64,000 nucleotides of DNA from CBDFGE01 sp965247055 (GCA_965247055.1 CBDFGE010000004.1:248001-312000); one strand, 5' to 3'. Positions 35,831 to 44,174 are shown, numbered from the stretch's first letter. Numbers and translations: made by a program. The notes: generated by a model not told the origin, from the letters alone.

Positions 35831-38800
35831 GTGCAGTGGCCTGTGAGAGCGATCATTTTAGGGTCTGACCGGGGCGTTCGTCACCTCGACAGCGCGAAAA
35901 GCTACCCGTTGGCCCTACTGGAAGATAGCCTGGGCAGGCGCATCCTGGACTGGACCCTATCGGCCCTAGAGCAGGGCGGTGTCGACGACTTCGTCTTTGT
36001 GGGAGGATACCACATAGAAAAAGTGGTTGGGCTCTATCCGCGGCTGCGGTTCTATTACAATGCAAACTGGCAGCAAGGGAGCGACATACAAGACCTGGCA
36101 TGCGCCGTCACCGAGCTGGATGGCCCATGCATCATCGTCCGATCAGACGTTGTTTTCCGACCCGAGGTCGTGCAAGCGCTCCTGAGCGCCAACGCCCAGG
36201 TGGTGGTCGGTACTCAGGGACGCACCGCGAAGGTCGAAGGTTCACTAAACGAGAGGTTTGCCGGTCTCGCATCGATATCGGCTGTGGCTACCGCCAGTCT
36301 GAGAGGCCAGATCGAGCTCCAGTCACCGGACGCAGAAGCCCGGCCAGGGCCCGGCCTGATGGAAGTTCTGCTCAATCTGGGCTTGCCCACGCTCTTCATA
36401 GACGTGGTGGACGGATGGGCACGCGTAGAGACACCTCGCTCGCTCGCCCAATTCGTGTTTGGGTCCAAAGCCCAAACGTTAGAACGGCTGAAGCCGCTTG
36501 TCACGAGAGCATCGATTCTGGATCAAGTCAGGTTCTCGGTGGCGGAATGGAGAGACAACCAGGAGGGGGTCCTCGGGCGCATCGAAAGCTCCTTCACGGG
36601 CGGGCGCTTGGCCATCCGCAGCAGCGCCCTGGGCGAGGACTCCTGGAGCCAGTCCCAGGCCGGGCGGTTTCACAGTGAGCTGGGCGTGGATGCCGGGGAT
36701 AGAGACGCGATCCGCACGGCTGTCGGGCGTGTAATCGACAGATTCGACGCGGAGCACAGCGGGCACGAGCTCAACGAAGTTTTCGTACAATCACACCTGG
36801 ACAACGTTGACATCAGCGGAGTCCTGTTCACCAGACATCCCCCAGCGGGCGCGCCCTATATCGTGGTCAACTATGATGATACCTCGCGCCGGACGGACAC
36901 CGTTACCTCCGGGAAGGGTGAAGGGCTGCGCACAACCGTCATCTACAAGTACGCCGATCGTTCTGCGGTGCGGGATAGGTGCATCGCACGCTTGGTAGAC
37001 GTAGTCGGTGAGCTTGAAGAGCTATCGGGTCACGACTCGCTGGATATAGAGTTCGCCTTTGATGACGACGGCCGTTGCCATGTATTACAGGTCAGGGTGC
37101 TGGTCGAGGCCGATCAAGAAGTTGGGCTGACGGATGCCGACTTTGAGGAAGAGCTGGCTGTACTGAGAGGATATGTCGGCGAACTGATGAGGCCCCACCC
37201 CCATCTGCACGGGTCTACCACGATTCTGGCGAACATGCCTGACTGGAATCCCGCGGAGATCATCGGTATATCCCCACGCCCCCTCGCGGGGTCGTTGTAC
37301 CAGCACATTGTCACGGACAGGGTATGGGGCCAGGCCCGTGCCGCCATCGGATATCGGGATACCTTCCCCGAGCCCCTGGCGGTGCTGCTGGCTGGGCACC
37401 CGTACGTGGACACCCGCGCCAGCCTCAACTCCTTCCTTCCCCGCGAGTTGGCGCCTGAGGTTGGCGGCAAGCTGGTTGCCCATTACCTGGACTGGCTGAG
37501 AACGCACCCAGAATTCCACGACAAACTCGAGTTTGAAGTGGCTCTGACGTGCCTGGACTTCGATTTTGAAAGGCACAGGCGCCGTCTCTCAGAGAACGGG
37601 TTTTCCCTGGAAGAGACGGAAGAGATTCGTAAGGCGCTGCTGCCGTTGACAGACGATATCGTCGGCGGCCGGGTGGCAACTATTGGGGACCAACTGGGGC
37701 TAGTGAAGCAGCTAGAGGGGCGCAGGGCCGCGGCGTTGTCCCACAAGAGCGAGTCCCTCGTGTCGAGAATAAGGACGATCGATCTGCTGCTGGACGACTG
37801 CGTGAAATACGGCACTCTCCCCTTCTCTATCCTGGCGCGCTACGCGTTTATCGCCACCAGCTTCCTGAAATCTCTCAGAGCGAGGTGCGTTCTCTCAGCC
37901 GACGAACTGGAGAAGCTCATGCGCTCGATACCGTCGGTCGCCACCGAGATTTCCAACGATCTCCAGTTGCTCAGGGCCGGTGTGCTGACCCGTGACAGGT
38001 TCCTGATCAAGTATGGCCATCTGAGGCCGGGCACCTACGACATTACGTCTCCCAGCTACGCCGAAGAACCGGATATCTACCTCAACGGCCTTAACCCAGG
38101 ACCGGGTAAGAACCCTCCACACTCTCAGACGGATGGGGTGCAGCTTTTCAACGAAAAGGCGCAACAGATCGCCGGCCTGATTCAAGAGGCGGGCTTCAGT
38201 TTTAGTGTAGAGCAGCTCCGGGATTTTATTTTCGCCAGCATTCCAGCACGTGAGAGCTCGAAGTTTGAGTTCTCGAAGAACGTGAGCGCCGTCTTATCAC
38301 TCGTCGCTGAATTTGGTGAGGGCATCGGCCTGTCGCGGGACGATATGTCGTACATACCCATCAAGAACCCGCTTTCCGTGGCCACCGCCAGCCCGTCCGG
38401 GATTCTGGCAACGGAGCTTCTCCGCACCGTCACTTTCAACCGGAAGCGCTACTCTTTACACAAATCGATCCGGTTGCCCCACATGCTGACATCCACGGTC
38501 GACATCGACTGCTTTGAGCTGTTGCGGTGGTCGCCTAACTACATCACCTCAGGTCATGTGACGGCGCCGGTACTGGACGTTAACAGGGCTGATGGCGAGG
38601 CTGATCTGGCCGGAAAAATCGCCCTGATAGAGAGCGCCGACCCGGGATACGACTGGGTATTCGGCCGCGACATCCGGGGCCTGGTCACCAAGTATGGTGG
38701 TGCCGCTTCTCACATGGCTATCCGGGCGGCCGAACTGGGTCTACCGGCCGCCATAGGCTGCGGTGAGATGATCTATGACCAGGTTTTGACCGCTGAGGTA

Positions 38801-38845
38801 CTCGAACTTGACTGCGCGGGACAGCACATTCGAGTATTGAGGTGA
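35831..38845 (+). CDS. L-glutamine kinase homolog (phosphoramidate pathway) with extra nucleotidyltransferase-like N-terminal domain
   Basis: 1,004 residues, GTG start. Residues 1 to about 215 look like a sugar nucleotidyltransferase fold (AIILGSDRGVRHLD, YPLALLEDSLGRRILDWTLSAL) but the Pro-Lys of the catalytic motif is absent, so this part may not be active. Residues about 230-445 are the ATP-binding domain of PEP-synthase-like enzymes (GGRLAIRSSALGEDSWSQSQAG, VFVQSHL, SGVLFTRHP, LDIEFAFDDDGRCHVLQVR). The C-terminal swivelling phosphohistidine domain has TKYGGAASHMAIRAAELGLPAAIG, with His 961. In Campylobacter, Cj1418 has this ATP-grasp plus His-domain build and phosphorylates the amide nitrogen of glutamine. 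The next three genes match the rest of that pathway in order, and the GTGA overlap with the next gene supports joint action. Confidence 0.85.
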   Translation: MQWPVRAIILGSDRGVRHLDSAKSYPLALLEDSLGRRILDWTLSALEQGGVDDFVFVGGYHIEKVVGLYPRLRFYYNANWQQGSDIQDLACAVTELDGPCIIVRSDVVFRPEVVQALLSANAQVVVGTQGRTAKVEGSLNERFAGLASISAVATASLRGQIELQSPDAEARPGPGLMEVLLNLGLPTLFIDVVDGWARVETPRSLAQFVFGSKAQTLERLKPLVTRASILDQVRFSVAEWRDNQEGVLGRIESSFTGGRLAIRSSALGEDSWSQSQAGRFHSELGVDAGDRDAIRTAVGRVIDRFDAEHSGHELNEVFVQSHLDNVDISGVLFTRHPPAGAPYIVVNYDDTSRRTDTVTSGKGEGLRTTVIYKYADRSAVRDRCIARLVDVVGELEELSGHDSLDIEFAFDDDGRCHVLQVRVLVEADQEVGLTDADFEEELAVLRGYVGELMRPHPHLHGSTTILANMPDWNPAEIIGISPRPLAGSLYQHIVTDRVWGQARAAIGYRDTFPEPLAVLLAGHPYVDTRASLNSFLPRELAPEVGGKLVAHYLDWLRTHPEFHDKLEFEVALTCLDFDFERHRRRLSENGFSLEETEEIRKALLPLTDDIVGGRVATIGDQLGLVKQLEGRRAAALSHKSESLVSRIRTIDLLLDDCVKYGTLPFSILARYAFIATSFLKSLRARCVLSADELEKLMRSIPSVATEISNDLQLLRAGVLTRDRFLIKYGHLRPGTYDITSPSYAEEPDIYLNGLNPGPGKNPPHSQTDGVQLFNEKAQQIAGLIQEAGFSFSVEQLRDFIFASIPARESSKFEFSKNVSAVLSLVAEFGEGIGLSRDDMSYIPIKNPLSVATASPSGILATELLRTVTFNRKRYSLHKSIRLPHMLTSTVDIDCFELLRWSPNYITSGHVTAPVLDVNRADGEADLAGKIALIESADPGYDWVFGRDIRGLVTKYGGAASHMAIRAAELGLPAAIGCGEMIYDQVLTAEVLELDCAGQHIRVLR

Positions 38846-39531
38846 ACGACCTGGTTGGCGTCAGTCTACGGGTGGTTGAGACCCCTACTTACACGGAGCT
38901 CCGAGATGCCATCAGCCACGACTGGATCCGGTTGCTTTCCCATTATGGGGTCACGCCACTATTAATCCCCAACACATTGCCGAATCTGCGTGCATTCTTA
39001 GATCAGATGCCTCTAACCGCCTTACTACTGACAAACGGGAACGACGTTGGTTGCCTGGATGGCGATGAGGCAAGGTCGAGTGTCTCCGACGCGTCAGAGG
39101 AAAGGGACACGGCCGAGCGTACGATGATAGAGTTCGCGGTGGAGCATCGCACACCCGTGCTCGGCGTGTGCCGGGGAATGCAGATGCTAAACGCATATTT
39201 CGGGGGCAAGCTTGCACGGGACCTGACTGAACCCTGCGGCTCTTCCGATGCCCACGTCGCCACGCAACACTCAATCGAGATCGTGGACCCCCGTTGGCGC
39301 CACCGGCTGGGTGCCTCCAGTGCGTCGACTAACTCGTTTCATCGCCACGCTGTCACCGTTTCAGCTCTGTCGCCACAGCTGCTCCCCATGGCCCTGGCAG
39401 ACCGGGGGATCGTTGAAGGGATGTATCATCCCGACCTGCCCATCATTGGCCTTCAGTGGCATCCGGAGCGGGCCAACTCGGCCGCGGAACTTGACCTGAT
39501 CCTGATCGAGACCTGGTTGGGTCGGAGATGA
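38842..39531 (+). CDS. Class I glutamine-amidotransferase-type hydrolase (CDP-L-glutamine hydrolase, Cj1417-like)
   Basis: 229 residues, overlapping both neighbours by four bases. The class I triad is present: Cys110 in GVCRGMQM, His207 and Glu209 in QWHPE. Its size and LLLTNGNDVG / QHSIEIVDPRW segments place it in the gamma-glutamyl hydrolase (PuuD-like) branch, not with synthase-coupled amidotransferases. In the Campylobacter pathway Cj1417 cleaves CDP-L-glutamine to glutamate and cytidine diphosphoramidate. Placement between the glutamine kinase and the cytidylyltransferase makes that role likely here. Confidence 0.85.
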   Translation: MNDLVGVSLRVVETPTYTELRDAISHDWIRLLSHYGVTPLLIPNTLPNLRAFLDQMPLTALLLTNGNDVGCLDGDEARSSVSDASEERDTAERTMIEFAVEHRTPVLGVCRGMQMLNAYFGGKLARDLTEPCGSSDAHVATQHSIEIVDPRWRHRLGASSASTNSFHRHAVTVSALSPQLLPMALADRGIVEGMYHPDLPIIGLQWHPERANSAAELDLILIETWLGRR

Positions 39532-40322
39532 CCGACAAGTACCTGGTTATCCTCGCAGCCGGACGAGGCGCCCGGCTGCGGCCCCTCACCGATTCGCGGC
39601 CCAAGTGCCTGGTGGAAGTCGGAGGCAGGCCCTTGCTGGACTGGCAGCTTTCGGTCGCCCACGCCGAAGGCATCCACAACATCGCAGTGGTCCGGGGATA
39701 TATGAAGGACAGGATCAGTCGGCCCGGCTTAACCTATTTCGAGAACGCGGAGTACGAGACCACCAATATGGTCGAGACCCTCTGGTGCGCCGAGTCGGTC
39801 TTCGATGGTGGGGTGGTGGTGTCCTACGGCGACATAATCTACGAGCCCTCCGTTCTCGAGCGCCTCCTCGCCTCAGACCACGAGATCAACGTTGTGGTCG
39901 ACTGCGGATGGAGGCCGTATTGGGAGCAGCGGTTCGACGACGTACTGGACGATGCCGAGACTCTGCTGGCCGACGAGTCCGGCCGGATCACCAGCATAGG
40001 CCAGAAGCCCAGCAGCCTTCGGCAGGTCCAGGGGCAGTATATAGGCCTGATGGCGTTCAACGCCGGGGGAGTCGAGGCGTTGCGTTGCGCGTACCGCCGG
40101 GCGAGGGAAGAGGCGTCAGAAGGACATAACCCTTTGCGTGGTCAGCGTCCTCTTCGTGGTTTGTTCATGACGGACCTGCTGCAGGGGATCATTGACTCCG
40201 GATTCCCCGTCTACCAGGTCCCAATACATCGAGGCTGGTTGGAAATCGACTCTGCCAAGGACCTTGAGCTGGCCGAACGGTCCATCACACTCAGGGAAGG
40301 CGGATTCGCGGTAAGCGCTTGA
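39528..40322 (+). CDS. CTP:phosphoglutamine cytidylyltransferase homolog (Cj1416-like)
   Basis: 264 residues, ATGA overlap with the previous gene. The nucleotidyltransferase signature is intact: ILAAGRGARLRPLTDSRPKCLVEVGG (Gly/Arg loop, Pro25-Lys26). YFENAEYETTNMVETLWCAESVF and VVSYGDIIYEPSVLERLL follow, then HRGWLEIDSAKDLELAE near the end, as in cytidylyl- and related transferases. By family alone it could activate another phosphate (for example phosphocholine or a sugar phosphate). The gene order matches cj1418-cj1417-cj1416-cj1415, which points to CTP + glutamine phosphate giving CDP-L-glutamine. Confidence 0.83.
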   Translation: MTDKYLVILAAGRGARLRPLTDSRPKCLVEVGGRPLLDWQLSVAHAEGIHNIAVVRGYMKDRISRPGLTYFENAEYETTNMVETLWCAESVFDGGVVVSYGDIIYEPSVLERLLASDHEINVVVDCGWRPYWEQRFDDVLDDAETLLADESGRITSIGQKPSSLRQVQGQYIGLMAFNAGGVEALRCAYRRAREEASEGHNPLRGQRPLRGLFMTDLLQGIIDSGFPVYQVPIHRGWLEIDSAKDLELAERSITLREGGFAVSA

Positions 40323-40332
40323 GGAGCGCCCG

Positions 40333-40848
40333 ATGGTAGTCTGGCTGATCGGCATGTCGGGCGTGGGCAAGACGGCCATTGGGAGAGAGGTCCATAGATT
40401 GCTCAAGGGCAAACGCCCGAACGTGTTATTTCTTGACGGCGACGTGGTACGAGAGATCATGGGAAACGACTTGGGCCATTCGATCGAGGACCGGCGGACC
40501 AACGCCGGGCGTATTTGCAGGCTGTGCAGATATCTGGACTCCCAGGGGATCGACGTTGTGTGCGCCATCCTGTCCATATTTCCCGAGTCTCGGCAGTGGA
40601 ACAGAGAACACATCCCAGAATACTTCGAGGTGTACCTCCGCGCCCGCTTCGAGACACTGGTCCAGCGGGACAAAAAGGGGCTGTATCGAAGGGCGATGGT
40701 CGGGGAGATCAGGGACGTGGTGGGTGTTGACATCGAGTTTCCGCCCGTAGCGAACGCCGACCTGATCATCGACAATGACGAGCCGGTCGACTCTTTCGCC
40801 GGGATGGCCAGCCAGATCGTCGAGGCGATACCCTGGGAACGGTGCTAG
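40333..40848 (+). CDS. APS-kinase-like cytidine diphosphoramidate kinase (Cj1415-like)
   Basis: 171 residues, ten bases after the cytidylyltransferase, with GAGGAG upstream. Walker A is GMSGVGKT (residues 7-14). LDGDVVREIMGNDLGHSIEDRRTNAGRI matches the adenylyl-sulfate kinase core; the lid has RDKKGLYRRAMVGEI and the end VANADLIIDND. True APS kinases work with ATP sulfurylase, of which there is no gene here. Campylobacter Cj1415 has this fold and size and phosphorylates the 3'-hydroxyl of cytidine diphosphoramidate, giving a PAPS-like donor. Context strongly favours that activity, though sulfate activation is the alternative to exclude. Confidence 0.83.
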   Translation: MVVWLIGMSGVGKTAIGREVHRLLKGKRPNVLFLDGDVVREIMGNDLGHSIEDRRTNAGRICRLCRYLDSQGIDVVCAILSIFPESRQWNREHIPEYFEVYLRARFETLVQRDKKGLYRRAMVGEIRDVVGVDIEFPPVANADLIIDNDEPVDSFAGMASQIVEAIPWERC

Positions 40849-40850
40849 CG

Positions 40851-40919
40851 ATGCCGGCACAGACGTCTCTGTATACCTGCACGAGCCGTAACCTGCTGGA
40901 CGCGCCCGAATACTACTGA
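40851..40919 (+). other. Short open frame, possible remnant cut off by the IS3 element
   Basis: Two bases after the kinase stop, an ATG opens a 22-residue frame (MPAQTSLYTCTSRNLLDAPE...) that ends before the insertion element at 40959. No ribosome binding site of its own except overlap with the kinase end. It could be the beginning of a gene lost when the element arrived, or chance. Confidence 0.25.
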
Positions 40920-40958
40920 ATACGGGGTGTCACCAGCACGCGGAGACTGGAATTCAAG

Positions 40959-41927
40959 TGGACCCCATGATCAGGACAGGGGTGAGGCTAAAATAAGAGA
41001 GTCTACCGCTGGGGTGTCTCGTAAACCTTCATCCGATGGTAAGGCTCGTGGATGTTCCAGTAAACACCTTTGTGGGCTCACTGCATGGAACACCTGACCC
41101 GGTGACCGATAGCCCAGGGCTTGATGGGGCCGCTCTTGGTTGTAGAAGGCCAGATAAGCCCCAATCCCCTTTCTGGCCTCAGTCCCATTTTGGTATGCCT
41201 TCAGGTACACCTCCTCGTACTTGATGCTGCGCCACAGCCGTTCCACGAAGACGTTGTCCATGCACCGGCCCCTGCCGTCCATGCTCACTTGAACGCCTTG
41301 CGCCAGCAGCATGCTGGTGAAGGCCTCGCTGGTGAACTGGCTGCCCTGGTCGGTGTTGAAGATCTGTGGCCGACCCTTGCTCAAGGCCTCTTCCAGAGCC
41401 GCAACACAGAAGTCTACCTCCAGGGTGTTGGACAGCCGCCAGGCCAGCACGTAGCGGCTGTGCCAGTCCATGATGGCCACCAAGTAGAGGAAACCCCGAG
41501 CCATGGGTATGTAGGTGATGTCGGTGGCCCACACCTGGTTGACCCGGTTGATCTCCAGCCCCCTGAGCAAGTACGGATAGACCTTATGCCCTGGGTTTGG
41601 CTTGCTGGTGTTGGGACGCCGGTAGATGGCCTCCAGGCCTATCAGCTGCATCAGCCGGCGGACCCGCTTGCGGTTGACCTGGTGTCCGTGATTGCTGAGC
41701 CAGGCAGTCATCCTTCTGGAGCCGTAGAAAGGTGTCTTCAGGTACTGTTGGTCTATGAGGGCCATCAACTCCAAGTCCTCGGCGCCGGCCTCGGTTGGCA
41801 GGTAGTACAACGAGGAGCGGCTGATACCCAGCAAGGCGCACTGGCGTACCAGAGACAGCTTCGGTTCTTCTCGGTCAATCATGGAGCGGGACTCTCTCTT
41901 AGCCACCTGTCCGAATTTTGGGGTCCA
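40959..41927 (-). mobile_element. IS3-family element lacking orfA
   Basis: 969 bases bounded by 22-base inverted repeats beginning TGGACCCCA and ending GGACAGG (18 of 22 match between ends). Complete IS3 elements are 1.2-1.5 kb and carry orfA and orfB joined by a programmed frameshift. Here only orfB is found, with 46 bases between the outer end and its first ATG, so orfA has been deleted. The three bases flanking each end (AAG and CCT) do not match, so there is no target duplication and the borders have been rearranged. Confidence 0.75.
40971..41882 (-). CDS. IS3-family transposase OrfB (DDE integrase)
   Basis: 303 residues from ATG 41882. HTH_21-like N-terminus (LSLVRQCALLGISRSSLYYL), then YGSRRMTAWLSNHGHQVNRKRVRRLM and the rve integrase core: Asp in VWATDITYIPM, Asp in FNTDQGSQFTSEAF, Glu in NVFVERLWRSIKYEEVYL. 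The stop codon lies within the terminal repeat. Normally it is made as an OrfAB fusion; without orfA the element should be unable to move unless helped by another copy. Confidence 0.9.
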   Translation of the reverse strand: MIDREEPKLSLVRQCALLGISRSSLYYLPTEAGAEDLELMALIDQQYLKTPFYGSRRMTAWLSNHGHQVNRKRVRRLMQLIGLEAIYRRPNTSKPNPGHKVYPYLLRGLEINRVNQVWATDITYIPMARGFLYLVAIMDWHSRYVLAWRLSNTLEVDFCVAALEEALSKGRPQIFNTDQGSQFTSEAFTSMLLAQGVQVSMDGRGRCMDNVFVERLWRSIKYEEVYLKAYQNGTEARKGIGAYLAFYNQERPHQALGYRSPGQVFHAVSPQRCLLEHPRALPSDEGLRDTPAVDSLILASPLS

Positions 41928-41974
41928 CCTCAAATAGCTGAGGGAACTTATACTTATAGATGAAGGGAGAGTTG

Positions 41975-42652
41975 ATGGCTACACTCAGTCGTGAAGACCT
42001 AGTTGAAAGAATCAACCGGTTGGTAGCCGAAGAGGCGGCTAAGAATCCGGTCAGCTATAACAAAGAGATACCTTACCAGACGTACGAGAGAATAGGCTAT
42101 GTCGGCCGGAGATGGTCGGTGGAGAAGCGTATCGCCGAGTACGGCCTCGATGGGCTTTGCACCTCCACCAGCCGGGTCCTCGATATCGGGTCCAACTTCG
42201 GGTTCTTCACCGTCGAGTTCGGGTTGCGATGCCTCTTGGCCCACGGCATCGAGCCTAACCCGACATTGAACCAGATCGGGGTAGCCACGGCGGAGTACCT
42301 GGCCGTCACCGACAGAGTGGCGTTCTTCGTCTGCACCTTCGAGGAGTTCGAGAGCGACCTCCTCTACGACATGGTGCTGTCCCTGGCCGCCTACTATACC
42401 GGGGACGGGCGCCAGAAGGGGGGAGCGGACGACTATTTCTCGAAGATAAAGCGGCTCCTATCCGACCAGGGCCAGCTATTTTATGAGTCGACCTCCTACA
42501 CCAAAGAGCCCGGTATGCCGCATTACCAGGCGAGCAGGGAGGCTATCGAAGCCATCTCCCGCCATTTTACCATCACGGCGCAGTGGGAGACGCCCTCTGG
42601 TTCCCCTGGCTGGTTCAGGCAGTTCGCGATTGCTGCACATGGCTCCCAGTAG
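41975..42652 (+). CDS. SAM-dependent methyltransferase, candidate phosphoramidate O-methylase
   Basis: 225 residues from ATG 41975, chosen because AAGGGAG lies eight to nine bases upstream; an ATG at 41960 overlaps that site. Motif I is VLDIGSNFGFFTVEFG (about 68-83), with an acidic partner in GIEPNP and FEEFESDLLYDMVLSLAAYY as motif IV region. It is the first gene after the element that follows the four phosphoramidate genes. Campylobacter has two methyltransferases (Cj1419, Cj1420) next to the same set, so methylation of the phosphoramidate is a reasonable role. Methylation of a sugar is the alternative. Confidence 0.75.
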   Translation: MATLSREDLVERINRLVAEEAAKNPVSYNKEIPYQTYERIGYVGRRWSVEKRIAEYGLDGLCTSTSRVLDIGSNFGFFTVEFGLRCLLAHGIEPNPTLNQIGVATAEYLAVTDRVAFFVCTFEEFESDLLYDMVLSLAAYYTGDGRQKGGADDYFSKIKRLLSDQGQLFYESTSYTKEPGMPHYQASREAIEAISRHFTITAQWETPSGSPGWFRQFAIAAHGSQ

Positions 42653-42697
42653 TCATCGCCACAGGACCCAGCTAATAACGGTCGAGGCCCCCAAAAT

Positions 42698-43954
42698 GTG
42701 GTCGGGCGCACATTATCCGTGGTAGTTTGGGCCTTATTCTCCACCGTCGCGGTCGCGATGAGCGTCGTTGCGTGCGAAGTCTTGGCGAGGCGCATGATTC
42801 GTAAGCTACGCGCTGGGTTTCAGTGGCTAATTACCGAACAGGACGCGGCACCGGATCTAGATCAGGAGGGGCTAAGCAAATTCATTCCAAACGGATACGA
42901 TCCTGAGCTGGGATGGATGCGGAAGCCGAATACCTCTGGAACTGAGCCAGGTGGGCACGGAACTGTCTCTTGGACCATCGACGAGACAGGGGGACGTAAA
43001 GATCCCTATATGGAGGGCTATCCTGTCCGTGTAATAGCTGTAGGAGACAGTTATACATTCGGTCGCCAGGTCGCTGATGAAGACGCTTGGCCGGCCTTGC
43101 TGGGGAGGTCACTTGGCGTCCGGGTGCTTAATTTAGGCGTCGGCAATTACGGCCTGGACCAGTGCATCCTGCGCTACCAACGGGAGGCCCCGATGCCTGG
43201 CGTTGACGCGGTCATTCTTGGCGTAGTACCCGAAACTATGGCCCGTATACATAGCTCCTGGAAACACTATAGTGAGTACGGTAACACCTTTGCATTTAAG
43301 CCGCGTTTCCGTCTGAATGACGATAAGTTGGAGTTGTTGCCCAACGTCATCGATATTCCCCAGAAGTTCGAGCGGTACCGAGACTACTTATCGGTACTTC
43401 AGATCCAGGATTACTTCTACTCGTCAAAGTTCCGCCATGACATGATTAGGTCACCGTACGTTTGGCATTGGCTGACCAAGCCGCGTAACCGAGGGCTGGT
43501 GGCCCTGCTTAGAGAAAGGGAAAGGCGGCGCACAAACGGGACTTGTGACAGGTCGTGTGAGGATGCACCATTTCGGAGTGTGATGGGCCGCAACGTGCGG
43601 CTGGCGGGGCAGATGTATGGGAAGGGCGAGTGCTGCGCCCTATTTAAAGCGCTCGTACATCTTTTCGCTGAGGATGTTCGTGCGGCCGGAGCTGAGCCGG
43701 TCTTTGTCATGTTCCCTCAGTTGTTAGACCTGGAGTGCTTCGGCGATAGGCAGCCTTACCGGCCAATGCTTGACGAACTCAGTGAGCATCTTCTCGTCGT
43801 AGACGCAGCGGAGGCCTTAGCCGGCTCGGATAGGCACACGCTATACGCTCAGGATATTTATGGAGGCCACTACAGTATAGAAGGGAATGTCATAATTGCC
43901 GGGCTTATGAAGCGGTATGTCGACACATTTGTCCAACGGGCCGGTCATACGTAG
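42698..43954 (+). CDS. Membrane-anchored SGNH-hydrolase-like protein
   Basis: 418 residues, GTG start. Helix at about residues 5-27 (LSVVVWALFSTVAVAMSVVACEVLA). SGNH signs: VIAVGDSYTFGRQVADEDAWPALL (block I), NLGVGNYGLDQ (block II) and GGHYSIEGN (block V His; the usual Asp three residues earlier is not clear, possibly the Asp of QDIYGGH). It probably removes or transfers an acyl group on a surface glycan, or is a non-hydrolytic relative like AlgX/ALGJ. It lies in line with the methyltransferase and the sulfotransferase-like gene. Confidence 0.75.
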   Translation: MVGRTLSVVVWALFSTVAVAMSVVACEVLARRMIRKLRAGFQWLITEQDAAPDLDQEGLSKFIPNGYDPELGWMRKPNTSGTEPGGHGTVSWTIDETGGRKDPYMEGYPVRVIAVGDSYTFGRQVADEDAWPALLGRSLGVRVLNLGVGNYGLDQCILRYQREAPMPGVDAVILGVVPETMARIHSSWKHYSEYGNTFAFKPRFRLNDDKLELLPNVIDIPQKFERYRDYLSVLQIQDYFYSSKFRHDMIRSPYVWHWLTKPRNRGLVALLRERERRRTNGTCDRSCEDAPFRSVMGRNVRLAGQMYGKGECCALFKALVHLFAEDVRAAGAEPVFVMFPQLLDLECFGDRQPYRPMLDELSEHLLVVDAAEALAGSDRHTLYAQDIYGGHYSIEGNVIIAGLMKRYVDTFVQRAGHT

Positions 43955-44174
43955 AAGAGTCTATCCCGCGCCCGAGGACGGCACCACCATCGATCTGTAT
44001 TACGACCCGCTTATCCGAGCGGAACTGCTGGTCGATGTGCTGGGCGAATACGCTCGCAATGGGGAAATGCCCCAGGAGCCACAAGACCCAGGGGCGGGCG
44101 AGACGTACTATATTATCCACCCGGTCCTCAAACATATAGCGATCTTGAGTTGCAAAGGGAGCAGGAGGGAGTAA
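43917..44174 (+). CDS. Small protein of unknown function
   Basis: 85 residues, overlapping the SGNH gene end by 38 bases in another frame. I do not recognise it. The sequence is soluble, acidic in the middle (PAPEDGTTIDLYYDPLIRAELLVDVLGEYARNGEMPQEPQD) and ends IIHPVLKHIAILSCKG. The overlap and the short gap (30 bases) to the sulfotransferase-like gene suggest translation within the operon. It may be a chance frame. Confidence 0.45.
   Translation: MSTHLSNGPVIRRRVYPAPEDGTTIDLYYDPLIRAELLVDVLGEYARNGEMPQEPQDPGAGETYYIIHPVLKHIAILSCKGSRRE

Noticed and set aside
40333..40848. Reading the APS-kinase-like gene as sulfate activation for a sulfated glycan
   Set aside because: No ATP sulfurylase in the window, and its position behind the glutamine kinase, hydrolase and cytidylyltransferase matches the phosphoramidate pathway. 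Kept only as the alternative to exclude.
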